Source: Paracoccaceae bacterium (GTDB taxonomy: Bacteria; Pseudomonadota; Alphaproteobacteria; Rhodobacterales; Rhodobacteraceae). From it: a stretch of DNA of 37,824 bases. The stretch spans positions 1 to 37,824 of the forward strand of contig JAQWNW010000073.1 of the NCBI GenBank assembly GCA_029246285.1, in the 5' to 3' direction. Below are positions 7,984 to 17,831 of this stretch, piece by piece (position 1 is the first letter of the stretch; each line of letters starts with the position of its first letter). The notes beneath the pieces are model-generated. The model was not told the DNA's origin. It did no database searches and saw only the letters and a list, made by a program, of their open reading frames with translations. The position numbers and the translations under genes were made by a program.

Positions 7984-8835
7984 TTAACCTTTATCAACTT
8001 TCAAATCTTTATACATACCCCACTCACTCCAAGATCCATCGTAAAGTGAATGATTTTTATAACCTGCTATTTCTAGGGCTAAATTCAAAATTGCTGCAGT
8101 TACACCTGAGCCACAAGTTGTAATAATTGCTTTTGTTGTATCTATTCCATGGTCGGTTAAAATTTCTCTGATTAGATTTTGGGATTTCATAGTGCCGTCT
8201 CTATTTAAAAGTATCTCATAGTGAAGATTTTTTGACCCAGGGATATGTCCTGAGCGTAATCCTGGTCTTGGCTCGTCTTCTTCACCTTTAAATCTAGAGA
8301 TGCTCCTTGCATCTAGAATTGTTGCGGTGGAAAGCTTTGAGCATGCGGCTACTTGAGTAACATCTCTAATAAGGGAGGCTTGGTATTGTACTGTAATATG
8401 TCTCTCTCTTAAGATAGGATTAATATTATCAGTTGGATTGTTTTCAGATATCCATTTTGGTAAACCACCATCTAAAACAGCAACATTGTTTTTTCCAAAT
8501 AGCTTAAACATCCACCAAACCCGTGCGGAGGAAAATATTCCTTGGCCATCATATACGACGATTTGATGTCCGTCCCCTATTCCCATTGATTTCATTCGAC
8601 TGATAAATTTTTGGGCAGATGGCACCATATGTGGAAGTTCATTATTTGAGTCACTAATTTCGTCGATATCAAAAAAACGTGCGCCTGGTATGTGTTTTTG
8701 ATTATATTCTTCAAACCCATTACGATTCATTTTTGGTAGATACCAACTTCCATCAAGAATTCTTAAATCAGGATCTTTAAGGTGTTTTAACAGCCAAGAT
8801 GTAGAAACAAGAGTTTGTGGATTATCTGACAACAT
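7984..8835 (-). CDS. sseA: 3-mercaptopyruvate sulfurtransferase
   Basis: A 283-residue tandem-rhodanese enzyme that moves sulfur from 3-mercaptopyruvate to an acceptor. The N-terminal inactive rhodanese domain shows LRILDGSWYLP and HIPGARFFDIDEISD; the C-terminal active one shows ILDARS...RFKG, RSGHIPGSKNL and the active loop CGSGVTA with Cys241. The CGSGxTA loop is typical of mercaptopyruvate rather than thiosulfate sulfurtransferases. It heads an operon with the aminotransferase: an aminotransferase acting on cysteine can make 3-mercaptopyruvate, so a shared path of cysteine breakdown is plausible but inferred. A TAGG ribosome binding site precedes the ATG. Confidence 0.94.
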   Translation of the reverse strand: MLSDNPQTLVSTSWLLKHLKDPDLRILDGSWYLPKMNRNGFEEYNQKHIPGARFFDIDEISDSNNELPHMVPSAQKFISRMKSMGIGDGHQIVVYDGQGIFSSARVWWMFKLFGKNNVAVLDGGLPKWISENNPTDNINPILRERHITVQYQASLIRDVTQVAACSKLSTATILDARSISRFKGEEDEPRPGLRSGHIPGSKNLHYEILLNRDGTMKSQNLIREILTDHGIDTTKAIITTCGSGVTAAILNLALEIAGYKNHSLYDGSWSEWGMYKDLKVDKG

Positions 8836-8871
8836 GATTTGCCTAAAATATTTGTTTTCTGAGCTTTATCT

Positions 8872-8883
8872 TTGGTTAACCAA
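8872..8883. promoter_or_regulatory. Perfect 12-base palindrome upstream of sseA (possible operator)
   Basis: TTGGTTAACCAA is a perfect uninterrupted palindrome 36 bases before the sseA start in the 95-base spacer shared with the smpB 3' end. With no loop it is better as a dimeric-regulator site than as a hairpin. No regulator gene is next to it, so its role is open. Confidence 0.3.
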
Positions 8884-8930
8884 GGTTTCAAGGCTTCTAT
8901 CAGACAATATTAAGGATAACCTTCTTTTTA

Positions 8931-9398
8931 TTAATTTTGAGAGCGTAATAAACGGGCTTTTTGTTTTTGCCAGTCTCTTTTCTTTTCTGTTTCCCGCTTA
9001 TCAATTGTTCTTTTGCCCTTGGCGATAGCAACTTTTAATTTAGCTTTTCCTTCATGATTAAAATATAATACTAACGGCACTAAAGTCATGCCTTCACGAG
9101 CACTGGCAGACCACAGACGTGAAAGCTCACGTTTTGAAACAAGCAATTTACGCCGTCTACGTTCTTCATGTTTAAAAGTTTTGGCCTGATTATAAGGCGC
9201 TATATAGCTGTTGATTAGCCACAATTCACCATCTTCGATGCTTGCGTAGCTATCTGCGATATTACTCCCACCAACGCGTAACGATTTTACCTCTGATCCC
9301 TCTAGTATGATACCACATTCAACATCGTACTCAATCGTATAATTATATCTTGCTTTTCGATTTTCGGACACAACTTTATAGTTTTTTTTATCTTTCAT
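8931..9398 (-). CDS. smpB: SsrA (tmRNA)-binding protein SmpB
   Basis: SmpB binds tmRNA and directs trans-translation to rescue stalled ribosomes. The family core is clear: [36 protein letters not shown], then the [22 protein letters not shown] segment, LLVSKREL and the basic C-terminal tail ([18 protein letters not shown]). The open frame has an ATG seven codons earlier (9419), giving 162 residues, but homologues normally begin only a few residues before NYKV, so the ATG at 9398 (155 residues) is preferred; neither has a strong ribosome binding site. No tmRNA gene was seen in the window. Confidence 0.96.
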   Translation of the reverse strand: MKDKKNYKVVSENRKARYNYTIEYDVECGIILEGSEVKSLRVGGSNIADSYASIEDGELWLINSYIAPYNQAKTFKHEERRRRKLLVSKRELSRLWSASAREGMTLVPLVLYFNHEGKAKLKVAIAKGKRTIDKRETEKKRDWQKQKARLLRSQN

Positions 9399-9512
9399 TT
9401 GCGCTGTACTAACTCTCATTTCAAGAATAGTAATTTTTTCTTCTGTGTTAAAATAAAAAGTTATTTCTGTCAGAGAAATAAAAAATTAAGATTTCTAAGG
9501 ATTTTTTTACAA

Positions 9513-10385
9513 TTATAAAATGTCTGCATGTTCCATTGCTGCTTGTATTTGTTTTTTTGTGTCATCCTGTAGGCCTGTTAATGGTGCTCTCACTTCTGTT
9601 GAGCAAATGCCAAGAAGTGAAAGTCCATATTTAGCTCCACAAAGTCCAGGCTCCGTAAAGATTGCTTGATGTAAAGGCATTAATTTGTCTGTTAGTTTAA
9701 GTGCTTTTGAAAAATCACCATTTAAAGTAGCTTCTTGAAATTGAAAACACAAACGAGGAGCGACATTTGCTGTAACTGAAATGCATCCAACGCCACCATG
9801 TGCGTTAAAACCCAAGGCAGTTGCATCTTCGCCAGATAATTGAATAAAATCTTTTCCACAACTTATTCTTTGCTGTGGTACTCTAGATAGATCGCCAGTA
9901 GCATCTTTTACACCAATTATTCGAGGTAATTTTGCTAATTCACCCATAGTTTTTGGAGTCATATCAACAGATGAACGACCAGGTATATTATAAATTATAA
10001 TTGGAATATTTGCTGCTGAATGAGCCTGAGAGAAGTGTTCAATCAATCCAAATTGTGTTGGCTTGTTATAATATGGTGTTACAACTAATCCTGCATTTGC
10101 TCCTACTGCTTCTGCATGGCGCATAAATCTTATTGTCTCCATAGTATTGTTTGATCCCGCACCTGCAATGACTGGTACTCTGCCAGCAGCGGCTTTAACC
10201 ACACTTTCAACCACGCTTTCATGTTCTTCGTGAGATAAAGTGGGACTTTCACCTGTTGTTCCAACGGGTACTAATCCATTAGATCCTTCAGTTATTTGCC
10301 AATCGACTAAATTTTTTAGGGCAACTTTGTCGATTTCTCCCTTTGAAAACGGGGTAACCAATGCGGTAATTGATCCTTTGAACAT
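9513..10385 (-). CDS. dapA: 4-hydroxy-tetrahydrodipicolinate synthase
   Basis: DapA condenses pyruvate with aspartate semialdehyde in the diaminopimelate/lysine pathway. With the start at 10385 the protein has 290 residues and key residues at family positions: Thr43-Thr44 in GTTGESPT, Tyr132 in IIIYNIPGR and the Schiff-base Lys160 in GVKDATGD. The longer frame (TTG at 10400, MGAMIM) is rejected, because the ribosome binding site GGGAG is eight bases before the ATG of MFKGSI, the usual DapA beginning. It is divergent from the lytic transglycosylase gene, with a 125-base shared spacer, so diaminopimelate synthesis lies beside a cell-wall recycling enzyme. Confidence 0.97.
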   Translation of the reverse strand: MFKGSITALVTPFSKGEIDKVALKNLVDWQITEGSNGLVPVGTTGESPTLSHEEHESVVESVVKAAAGRVPVIAGAGSNNTMETIRFMRHAEAVGANAGLVVTPYYNKPTQFGLIEHFSQAHSAANIPIIIYNIPGRSSVDMTPKTMGELAKLPRIIGVKDATGDLSRVPQQRISCGKDFIQLSGEDATALGFNAHGGVGCISVTANVAPRLCFQFQEATLNGDFSKALKLTDKLMPLHQAIFTEPGLCGAKYGLSLLGICSTEVRAPLTGLQDDTKKQIQAAMEHADIL

Positions 10386-10510
10386 AATCATTGCTCCCAA
10401 TCTTAATCTTTTCTATTAAAAATATAACAAAATGCTTTCTACTATGGATTGCCAAGAAACGACAATGAAATCAAGAGTAGGTTAATATCTTACTTTTAGG
10501 AAATGTAGTC

Positions 10511-12478
10511 ATGAATCCTACTAGGACTAAAATATTTGTGATATTTGCTTGGGTTGGAATTAGCATATTTAATGCCGGACCGGCATTGTCTTCGAATTTT
10601 AATATTGAAAAAAAGACAGTACAGAAGATTTTATATGCCCTTGATAAGAATCAGTGGAGCAAAGCATCGGTATTATCTGAAAATTTGGATGATCCGGTGT
10701 TAAAAACTTATGTTAGTTGGTTTAAATTACGAAAAGGGCTTGGGTCTTTTGAAGATTATGTTGCATTTTTAAAAAAATATGATCACTGGCCAGGCTTAAG
10801 GCTTTTAAGACAACAAGGTGAAGCCAAAATAAAAATAAGCACTGAACCCTCATTGGTTGTTAGTTATTTTGAAAATAATAATCCTTATACTGGCTTTGGT
10901 TCAATGAAATTGATTGAAGCATTTGAAGAATTGAGTTTGAACCATAAAGTTTCTAAGGAAATAAATCGTGCGTGGCTGAATTTGGCGCTTGAAAGGAAAG
11001 AGTTTAATTTTCTCAAAAATAAATACAAGAATAAAACCATCTTAATAGCGTCAGAGCGTGTTGATTTTTTGCTATGGAATGGAATGACCTCGCAGGCCAA
11101 GCGACTTATAAATTATTTAGGCAAGGACATTCGTACTTTGACTAAAGCTAGAATTTCGTTACGAAATCAAAGTTATGGAGTGGATTCTCTTATAAGTAAG
11201 GTACCTGCTAATTTAAAAGAAGATCCAGGATTGGCATATGAAAGATTTATTTGGAGAGCTCGAAAAGGACGAATTGATAGTGCAACAGAGATATTAAAGA
11301 AATATAGTCAGTCTAAAGAAAAGTTAAAGTTTCCCCTTAAGTGGTCCAGAAAGAGAAGAGATTACGCTAGGCAGGCTATGAGAGATAATAAGAACGAATT
11401 AGCCTATTATTTAGCTTCAAACCATTTTGTGTCGGCTGGTTCTGATTACGCGGATTTGGAGTGGTTAGCTGGTTATATAAGTTTGACAAAGTTAAAAAAA
11501 CCTTCAAAAGCGATAATGCATTTTAACAATTTTTTGAATGAGGTGGCAACGCCAATTTCTCTTGGACGAGCAGGATACTGGCTTGGTAGAGCCTACGAAG
11601 CAGAAAATAATTTATTACTATCAAATTACTACTATTCTTTGAGTTCGAATTATCAAAGTAGCTTTTATGGTCAATTGTCTTCTGAGAAAATTGATAAAAA
11701 ATTAAGAAGAGAATTTTTCTTACCGCAGTATGAAAAGAATGTAGGGGAAACAGATTTCCAAGAAAGTGATTTATTTAGATTAGCCGTCCTTTTTCAAAAT
11801 GTTAATAAGCAAGAATTATCGCGCAGATTTTTTTCTCATTTTGCCGAAAACTTAAATGAAACGGAGCATCTAAAGTTAACTAATTTTCTTGCTAATCTCA
11901 GAAATGATTATCTTGCTTTAGTCCTTTCCAAACAAGCGGCTCGCAATGGACATATATACGCCAGCACCTATTTTCCTGTACATGAAATGGCTAGCCTGTC
12001 ATTAAAAGTTGCGCCAGAAATTGCCTTAGCTGTGGCGCGTCGTGAAAGTGAATTTAACTCAAACGCTATAAGTAGAGCAGGTGCTCGAGGTTTGATGCAA
12101 TTGATGCCAAATACTGCAAAAAAAGTAGCTGATGATTTAAATCTGAAGTACTCTCTGAAACGCCTGAACACAGATTGGAAATATAATGTTAAATTAGGAT
12201 CAGAATATATGCATTTTTTGTTACGTAAGTATGATGGTTCACTTCTCTTAGCTTTGGGAGCATATAATGCTGGTCCTTCAAGAATGGATGGTTGGATAAA
12301 AAAATACGGTGATCCACGGCAAAAGGGTATGGATTATGTCGATTGGATTGAACATATTCCTTTCAATGAGACTCGAAATTATATAATGAGGGTAATGGAG
12401 GCGTTACTAATTTATCGAATTAAATTAAATTATAATAACCCCCAGCCTGTTAGAATTCAGCTGTCTTTTAAAAAGTAG
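10511..12478 (+). CDS. slt: Soluble lytic murein transglycosylase (Slt70-like)
   Basis: A 655-residue periplasmic enzyme that cleaves the MurNAc-GlcNAc bond with formation of 1,6-anhydromuramyl ends. It has a signal peptide (hydrophobic residues about 8-24, cleavage near PALSS), a long alpha-helical superhelical domain rich in tetratricopeptide-like pairs (about 40-480) and a C-terminal goose-lysozyme-like SLT domain. The catalytic glutamate is E512 in ARRESEFN, followed by SRAGARGLMQLMPNTA and the GAYNAGPSRMDGW substrate-groove motif. The ribosome binding site AGGAAA lies eight bases before the ATG. Length and layout fit alphaproteobacterial Slt. It is convergent with the phosphatidylcholine synthase gene, 17 bases away. 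Confidence 0.95.
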   Translation: MNPTRTKIFVIFAWVGISIFNAGPALSSNFNIEKKTVQKILYALDKNQWSKASVLSENLDDPVLKTYVSWFKLRKGLGSFEDYVAFLKKYDHWPGLRLLRQQGEAKIKISTEPSLVVSYFENNNPYTGFGSMKLIEAFEELSLNHKVSKEINRAWLNLALERKEFNFLKNKYKNKTILIASERVDFLLWNGMTSQAKRLINYLGKDIRTLTKARISLRNQSYGVDSLISKVPANLKEDPGLAYERFIWRARKGRIDSATEILKKYSQSKEKLKFPLKWSRKRRDYARQAMRDNKNELAYYLASNHFVSAGSDYADLEWLAGYISLTKLKKPSKAIMHFNNFLNEVATPISLGRAGYWLGRAYEAENNLLLSNYYYSLSSNYQSSFYGQLSSEKIDKKLRREFFLPQYEKNVGETDFQESDLFRLAVLFQNVNKQELSRRFFSHFAENLNETEHLKLTNFLANLRNDYLALVLSKQAARNGHIYASTYFPVHEMASLSLKVAPEIALAVARRESEFNSNAISRAGARGLMQLMPNTAKKVADDLNLKYSLKRLNTDWKYNVKLGSEYMHFLLRKYDGSLLLALGAYNAGPSRMDGWIKKYGDPRQKGMDYVDWIEHIPFNETRNYIMRVMEALLIYRIKLNYNNPQPVRIQLSFKK

Positions 12479-12495
12479 ATTCTAAAATTAAAAAC

Positions 12496-13191
12496 TTAGT
12501 TATTTTGAGGAATAATTTGCATTAATATGCCGGCAAACAATAAATACAGACTTGATAATGTTAATCCAATTAAGACAACTGGACCTGGGTCAAAATCTGC
12601 CCATGCGGCTAAACCTGCACAAAGCGTCCATAAAAAAGCGATAGGTAAATTTACAAGTTTCCATCTTTTTGTTCTAACTGGGTGAATAAATTCAACTGGA
12701 AGAAACATTGATAGTGTTAAGGCTATTACAATACCCAAGATTATCCAAAAATTTGGTGTCAATGCAAAGAATACTAAGATTACCATATTCCAACAACCGG
12801 GAAAGCCAGAAAATGAATTATCCTTTGTTTTCATTCGTGTATCGACAAAATAGATCACGCTACCGAATGTTATCACAATTATACAGACCCATCCTGTCCA
12901 ATCTTTATCAAACAAACCACTTTTAAATAGAGCAAATGCTGGAATGAAAACATAAGTAAGGTAATCAATGATTAGATCTAATAAATAACCGTCATATTGA
13001 GGCGCAAAAGTTTTTACATTATATTTTCTTGCTAGTGGCCCATCTATACCATCAACAATAAAAGCAATTACGAGCCATACAAACATTGTGCTCCACTTTC
13101 CATCAACCGCAGCTAACATAGCTAACATAGCAAATACAGCACCAGTTGCAGTGAATAAATGAACGAATAGAGCTCGAATTTCGTTAGTCAT
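12496..13191 (-). CDS. pcs: Phosphatidylcholine synthase
   Basis: A 231-residue polytopic inner-membrane enzyme that makes phosphatidylcholine directly from CDP-diacylglycerol and choline. The CDP-alcohol phosphotransferase motif is present with the wider spacing known for Pcs: D50-G51, A54-R55, G68, D72 and D76 (DGPLAR then DGYLLDLIID). About seven or eight hydrophobic segments follow. It implies that the cell can make choline-containing membranes from environmental choline, as in many host- or phytoplankton-associated alphaproteobacteria. It stands alone between slt (convergent) and xerC (same strand, about 40 bases upstream). Confidence 0.94.
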   Translation of the reverse strand: MTNEIRALFVHLFTATGAVFAMLAMLAAVDGKWSTMFVWLVIAFIVDGIDGPLARKYNVKTFAPQYDGYLLDLIIDYLTYVFIPAFALFKSGLFDKDWTGWVCIIVITFGSVIYFVDTRMKTKDNSFSGFPGCWNMVILVFFALTPNFWIILGIVIALTLSMFLPVEFIHPVRTKRWKLVNLPIAFLWTLCAGLAAWADFDPGPVVLIGLTLSSLYLLFAGILMQIIPQNN

Positions 13192-13231
13192 ATTTTGTTA
13201 ATAAAACCAAATTGGAGAGATTGCAAAGGTA

Positions 13232-14161
13232 TCAGGCTTTTGGATGAGCATTTTTATAAACGTTCATAAGTCTTTCTTGATTTACGGCCGTGTAGTTCTG
13301 GGTTGTGGATAAGGAAGAGTGTCCCAATAAATCTTGAATTGCTCGCAAATCACCACCTGCTTCTAACAAGTGGCTAGCAAAAGAATGCCGCATTGCGTGA
13401 GGTGTGACCGTTTTATCTAATCCTAGTTGCCGTCTCGCTTGCTCAGTTACTTTTTGAATAATTCTTGGGTTTAATGCACCGCCATGCACACCAATGAAAA
13501 TAGGTCCATTCTTACGAATATTGAAGGGGCACAGCTTAACATAGTTATCTACAGCCTCTCTAGCAACTTTGAGTACAGGAATTAAACGCTCTTTATTGTT
13601 TTTACCAGTGATCCTTAAAATGGCAGGAAGTGGATAGTCTGATTGAGTTAAACTTAATGCTTCCGAAATTCGTAGACCACAACAGTATAGAAGAGTTAGT
13701 ATGGCACCATCACGAGCAGAAACCCAATTTAATTCATTTTGTGACTCAACAGTTGCGATAAGATTTTTTGCTGTTTCTTTTTCTACTGGCCGAGGGAGCC
13801 TGCTCTTATACCTTGGAGAGCGAATTGCTAAGACGCCACTAGGGTCAAATCCTTCTTTTTCTGAAAACCATAAAAAAAACCCTTTAATTGCAGAAAGTTT
13901 TCTTGAAACTGATCGCGATGTTAGGCCTTTTGTTCGTTCATAAGCTAACCATGCTCTCATATCTATCATCTCAATCGTTTTTAATTCTTTAGGAGAAATG
14001 TTGCTTTCGTAGTGTTTTGCCAAAAACTTAATAAACTTTGTTACGTCTGACCGATAAGCGTTTATGGTCTTATCAGATCTCCCTCCTAAAGCTTTTAACC
14101 ATTCAAGCCAACTCTCTATTAAATTGGTTGTTTCCGTTTGAATGGTGACTAAGTTAGCCAA
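13232..14161 (-). CDS. xerC: Tyrosine recombinase XerC
   Basis: A 309-residue site-specific recombinase, presumably acting with XerD at dif to resolve chromosome dimers. The N-terminal SAM-like core-binding domain (LEWLKALGGRSDKTINAYRSDVTKF) precedes the catalytic domain with Arg in LRISEAL, the HAMRHSFASHLL box, LGHSSLSTTQNYT with the second His and the nucleophilic Tyr. The frame begins with TTG at 14161: the first start codon available, with an AAGGA ribosome binding site about ten bases upstream. It overlaps the DUF484 gene by 13 bases, and the pair fits the DUF484-xerC arrangement found widely in proteobacteria. No integron or prophage signs surround it, so it is the housekeeping recombinase. 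Confidence 0.94.
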   Translation of the reverse strand: MANLVTIQTETTNLIESWLEWLKALGGRSDKTINAYRSDVTKFIKFLAKHYESNISPKELKTIEMIDMRAWLAYERTKGLTSRSVSRKLSAIKGFFLWFSEKEGFDPSGVLAIRSPRYKSRLPRPVEKETAKNLIATVESQNELNWVSARDGAILTLLYCCGLRISEALSLTQSDYPLPAILRITGKNNKERLIPVLKVAREAVDNYVKLCPFNIRKNGPIFIGVHGGALNPRIIQKVTEQARRQLGLDKTVTPHAMRHSFASHLLEAGGDLRAIQDLLGHSSLSTTQNYTAVNQERLMNVYKNAHPKA

Positions 14162-14856
14162 CGTGCCATATTCCTTTCAAATACATTTGCAAAAAATGTC
14201 AGTAGCTCAGTCCCTTGACCAGGAGCAAATTTTGACTTTCGATTAGAGCCTAAAACCAAAAGTCCTCCAATATTGCTTTCATTAAAATCTAGTAAGAGCA
14301 AAGCTTCTGATAATATTTCACTATTAGCATTTTGGTAAAATTGGTGAGCGGCGTCTACATTATTGCGTAAGGTGACTGTTTGGGCGCCGAATTGACTATG
14401 GCCAGCTATATAATTTTTTATGCTATCTTCTTTAACAATAATAGTAACGGGATTAAGATTCTTAAGTAATGTTATGTTTTCGTTTATTACGTTGGTTTCT
14501 AACACCAGAGAAATATGTTCTACATTTAGAATTTCTTTAACTTCAGTTGAGAGTTTTTTTATAAAACTAGGAAAGTCATTTGGCTCCAATAACTTTAAGA
14601 TAGCTCGTTGGATTTGATTGGCTCCAGATAAGTTTTCATATGCCATCGAAATTACATCGTTATGAGTATTTTCAATTTTCGCCAATCTGTTTTCGAGTTG
14701 CTTCATTGCGATGCCACGGAGATCTATAATGTTACTACCTAAGAGCTGATTTTGTGCTTTTACTAGCGCGTCCATAAGCATTGAATCTTCTAATATAATC
14801 TTAGGATCTGATAAGATTTTTTCTTTTAATTCACTAATTGGGGTTTTGTCACTCAT
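14149..14856 (-). CDS. DUF484 family protein (GAF-like)
   Basis: A 235-residue cytosolic protein. The conserved start is I-S-E-L-K-E-K-I-L-S-D-P-K-I-I-L-E-D, followed by NIIDLRGIAMKQLENRLAKIE and IQRAILKLL; the second half resembles a GAF domain and ends with SNRKSKFAPGQGTELLTFFANVFERNMARWL. The family's function is unknown, but it is regularly found before xerC. The open frame reaches back to 14904 and overlaps the aldolase gene; homologues start at the MSDKTP methionine (14856), which has an AGAGA ribosome binding site, so that start is used. It follows fsa by 17 bases and overlaps xerC by 13. Confidence 0.88.
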   Translation of the reverse strand: MSDKTPISELKEKILSDPKIILEDSMLMDALVKAQNQLLGSNIIDLRGIAMKQLENRLAKIENTHNDVISMAYENLSGANQIQRAILKLLEPNDFPSFIKKLSTEVKEILNVEHISLVLETNVINENITLLKNLNPVTIIVKEDSIKNYIAGHSQFGAQTVTLRNNVDAAHQFYQNANSEILSEALLLLDFNESNIGGLLVLGSNRKSKFAPGQGTELLTFFANVFERNMARWLT

Positions 14857-14873
14857 ATACTGGATCTCTGATT

Positions 14874-15527
14874 TTAAATTATTTTTTGACCGGTTTTCGC
14901 CCAATCTTTCGTAAATAACTCGAGCCCTTTGAAAGTTAATGGATGTTCAGCAAGTTGTTTCAAAACATTAGGAGGTGCCGTGATTACATCGGCACCTATT
15001 AAGGCGCATTGAGTAATGTGATTAACTGTGCGGATGGAGGCTCCAAGAATTTGAGTATCAAATTCAAAATTATCGTAGATTGTTCGTATTTCTGATATCA
15101 GATCCATTCCATCTATATTGATGTCGTCTAACCGTCCAATGAAAGGGGAGATAAAAGTAGCTCCCGCTTTAGCAGCTAATAATGCCTGATTTGCACTAAA
15201 GCATAGGGTAACATTAACCATGTAGCCCTCAGATGTTAATTCTTTGCAAGCTCTCAATCCATCCCAGGTTAAGGGTACTTTAACTGCAATATTGGATGCA
15301 ATTTTAGCTAACTTCTCTCCTTCTTTTATCATGCTGCTTGCGTCAGTTGCTACAACCTCAGCACTTACAGGTCCCTTAACAAGCGAACAAATTTCCTTTG
15401 TTACTTCTATGATGTCTCTTCCAGATTTCATGATTAAAGATGGATTCGTTGTAACGCCATCTACCAGTCCCATTTCATTTAGTTCTGAAATGGCTTGAAT
15501 GTCTGCGGTATCTATGAAGAATTTCAT
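14874..15527 (-). CDS. fsa: Fructose-6-phosphate aldolase / small transaldolase (TalC-Fsa family)
   Basis: A 217-residue member of the short transaldolase family. It begins [13 protein letters not shown] and [17 protein letters not shown], has the Schiff-base lysine in [13 protein letters not shown], the [20 protein letters not shown] loop and ends with [16 protein letters not shown]. The group includes fructose-6-phosphate aldolases and true transaldolases, so the reaction (cleaving fructose 6-phosphate or moving dihydroxyacetone in the pentose phosphate path) is not decided by sequence. A TAGGAAAA ribosome binding site precedes the ATG. It heads the leftward unit fsa-DUF484-xerC and is divergent from priA. 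Confidence 0.92.
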   Translation of the reverse strand: MKFFIDTADIQAISELNEMGLVDGVTTNPSLIMKSGRDIIEVTKEICSLVKGPVSAEVVATDASSMIKEGEKLAKIASNIAVKVPLTWDGLRACKELTSEGYMVNVTLCFSANQALLAAKAGATFISPFIGRLDDINIDGMDLISEIRTIYDNFEFDTQILGASIRTVNHITQCALIGADVITAPPNVLKQLAEHPLTFKGLELFTKDWAKTGQKII

Positions 15528-15574
15528 TATTTTTTCCTATTAATTTGAGCTGTTAGCCGGACGATTTTTCTGTC

Positions 15575-15589
15575 CTTATATATTATAAG
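15575..15589. promoter_or_regulatory. AT-rich palindrome in fsa/priA divergent spacer
   Basis: CTTATA, three bases, TATAAG: a perfect 15-base symmetric sequence in the middle of the 90-base spacer between fsa and priA. It may hold -10 elements in both directions or an operator; there is no clear -35 partner. Confidence 0.25.
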
Positions 15590-15617
15590 TGATTAATATA
15601 GCAAAACTTATATTATT

Positions 15618-17831
15618 GTGAGTAAAATGAGTAAAAAAATTTGTTTCAATGAAAATGAGTTAGTAGGTGTATTAACTACAGAGCCAATCAATCGCGTTTT
15701 AGATTATTATTCTCCCAGTGGTGGTTGCAGGCTTGGAGATTTTGTTGAAGTATTCTTAGGTCCACGAAAAGTATTGGGTTGTGTTTGGTCTAAGGGTATT
15801 GGTGGCTATGATCCTTTAAAGATAAAGAGAATTAATCGTGTTTTAGATCTTGAGCCAATGCAAGAAGAAATGAGACTCTTTCTACACCGTGTCTCAAATT
15901 ATACGTTGTCACCTATTTCAGGCATGTTAAGGCTAGCGCTACGAGGAAATTTTACTAGCCAAGTAAAAACTCACAAAAAAGTCTATTTCTTCTCGGGTAA
16001 AAACAATCATAAACAGTTAAAGATAACGCGGACAAGAAAGAGATTATTGGATTTTTTAACAAACAAAAAAACTAAGCACTTTTCTTTGAATGATCTTAGC
16101 TTTTTGTCTGGAGTATCAATTTCTGTTATACAAGGTTTGATAAAAAATGGACTAATTGAGGAAAAGAAAATTCCAATTGATTTTTCTTATCCAAAACTTT
16201 TCCCAGAATACTTAAGCCAGAAATTGTCAAATGAGCAATTGGCAGTAGTGAATCAGTTGAAAACTTTCCTAGTTGCGAAAGTCTACAGTACAACATTACT
16301 AAAAGGTGTCACTGGATCAGGAAAAACTGAAGTTTATCTTGAATTAGTAGCAGAGGCTTTGCGGTTGGGTAGGCAAGTCCTTGTTTTGCTTCCAGAAATA
16401 GCACTTACTTCGGCATTTATTGAAAAAGTGAAAACACGTTTTGGGAATAGCCCGGCTGAGTGGCATTCTGGCGTAACAAAAAGTGAAAAATATAGATGTT
16501 GGCGAATGATAGCGTCGGGAAATATCCAATTGGTAGTAGGAGCAAGGTCTGCTCTTTATTTGCCATTTAAGAAATTAGGCTTGATAGTTGTTGATGAGGA
16601 ACATGACACCTCATATAAACAAGAAGACGGCATTTTATATAATGCTCGAGATATGGCTGTCTTAAGGGCTTCTTTAAATGAGGCTATGGTTGTGTTGGCA
16701 TCTGCGACGCCTTCCCTTGAGACATGGGTAAATGCAAAGGTTGGCAAATATAATAGGTTGAACCTTGAAAATCGATATGGTGCAGCCAAATTACCAGAAA
16801 TTTCATGTATTGATATGAGACTTGAGAAACTATCTCCAAATACGTGGATTTCTCCGAAATTAATTGAAGGCGTAAAGCGTAATTTAGAGAATGGTGAGCA
16901 ATCGTTATTGTTTTTGAATAGAAGAGGTTATGCTCCCATAACAATATGTCAGGCTTGTGGGTTTCAAGTTGGTTGCGAAAAATGCGATGCTAGAATGACA
17001 CTACATAGGTTTAGATCCATATTAATCTGTCATCAATGTGGTGATACTAAACTGTTGATTGACGTGTGCCCAAATTGTAAGGCTTCAGGTTCTTTTAATG
17101 CTTTGGGCCCAGGGGTGGAAAGAATTGCAGAAGAGGCTTCAAAAGCTTTCCCCGATGCAAAACTGGCGCTATTATCTTCAGATATTTTAACACCTTCAGG
17201 ATCGATCGATAAAATAATTGATAGCATTGAGAATGGTGAAGTTGATATAATTATTGGAACCCAATTGGTTGCTAAAGGACATAATTTCCCCCATTTATCG
17301 CTCGTTGGTGTAATTGATGCGGACCTTGGCCTGCAAGGGGCTGATTTAAGAGCTTCTGAAAAGACCTTTCAGTTAATAAAGCAAGTATCTGGGAGAGCTG
17401 GTAGGGATAAAACTAAGGGAATAGCTCTGTTGCAAACATATCAACCTGAGCACCCAGTAATGAGAGCTATATTATCTAATGACGATGAAAAGTTTTGGGA
17501 ATCTGAAGCCAAACAGCGGAAAGAGGCGTTGGTACCACCTTTTGGAACAATGGCTGGTATTGTGATATCTGGAACTGATTTGCAGCAAGTAAATGAAATT
17601 TCCAATCAATTCGCCATAAATTTAGGTCCATTAAAAGACATTAATGCAAAGGTTTATGGTCCGGCGCCTGCTCCAATAGCTCGAATTAGGGGCAGGCATA
17701 GGATACGCTTGCTCATAAAAGTTGGAAACAAGAAAAATTTTCAAAAAGCGTTAGGTTCTTGGGCAAGTCAATTTAAATTGCCAGGAAATGTTAGATTATC
17801 AATTGATATTGACCCCCAAACTTTTTTTTAA
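15618..17831 (+). CDS. priA: Primosomal protein N' (PriA helicase)
   Basis: PriA is the 3'-5' superfamily 2 helicase that restarts stalled replication forks. The 737-residue protein has the N-terminal DNA-binding domain (VLDYYSPSGGCRLGDFVEV... GPRKVLGCVW), a winged-helix part, Walker A GVTGSGKTEVY, Walker B DEEHD, ASATPS, the inserted zinc-binding module (CQACGFQVGCEKCDARM... CHQCGDT... CPNCKASG, eight cysteines) and the C-terminal helicase motifs GTQLVAKGHNFP and QVSGRAGR. Length is normal. It may start at GTG 15618 or at ATG 15627 three codons later; neither is better supported. It is divergent from fsa. Confidence 0.97.
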   Translation: MSKMSKKICFNENELVGVLTTEPINRVLDYYSPSGGCRLGDFVEVFLGPRKVLGCVWSKGIGGYDPLKIKRINRVLDLEPMQEEMRLFLHRVSNYTLSPISGMLRLALRGNFTSQVKTHKKVYFFSGKNNHKQLKITRTRKRLLDFLTNKKTKHFSLNDLSFLSGVSISVIQGLIKNGLIEEKKIPIDFSYPKLFPEYLSQKLSNEQLAVVNQLKTFLVAKVYSTTLLKGVTGSGKTEVYLELVAEALRLGRQVLVLLPEIALTSAFIEKVKTRFGNSPAEWHSGVTKSEKYRCWRMIASGNIQLVVGARSALYLPFKKLGLIVVDEEHDTSYKQEDGILYNARDMAVLRASLNEAMVVLASATPSLETWVNAKVGKYNRLNLENRYGAAKLPEISCIDMRLEKLSPNTWISPKLIEGVKRNLENGEQSLLFLNRRGYAPITICQACGFQVGCEKCDARMTLHRFRSILICHQCGDTKLLIDVCPNCKASGSFNALGPGVERIAEEASKAFPDAKLALLSSDILTPSGSIDKIIDSIENGEVDIIIGTQLVAKGHNFPHLSLVGVIDADLGLQGADLRASEKTFQLIKQVSGRAGRDKTKGIALLQTYQPEHPVMRAILSNDDEKFWESEAKQRKEALVPPFGTMAGIVISGTDLQQVNEISNQFAINLGPLKDINAKVYGPAPAPIARIRGRHRIRLLIKVGNKKNFQKALGSWASQFKLPGNVRLSIDIDPQTFF

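Noticed and set aside
13232-14161. Mobile-element integrase
   Set aside because: The recombinase follows DUF484 in the housekeeping xerC context, with no att-like repeats, tRNA or phage genes around.
16684-17227. Leftward ORFs inside priA
   Set aside because: They are shadows of the well-supported priA frame, without start signals or known motifs.
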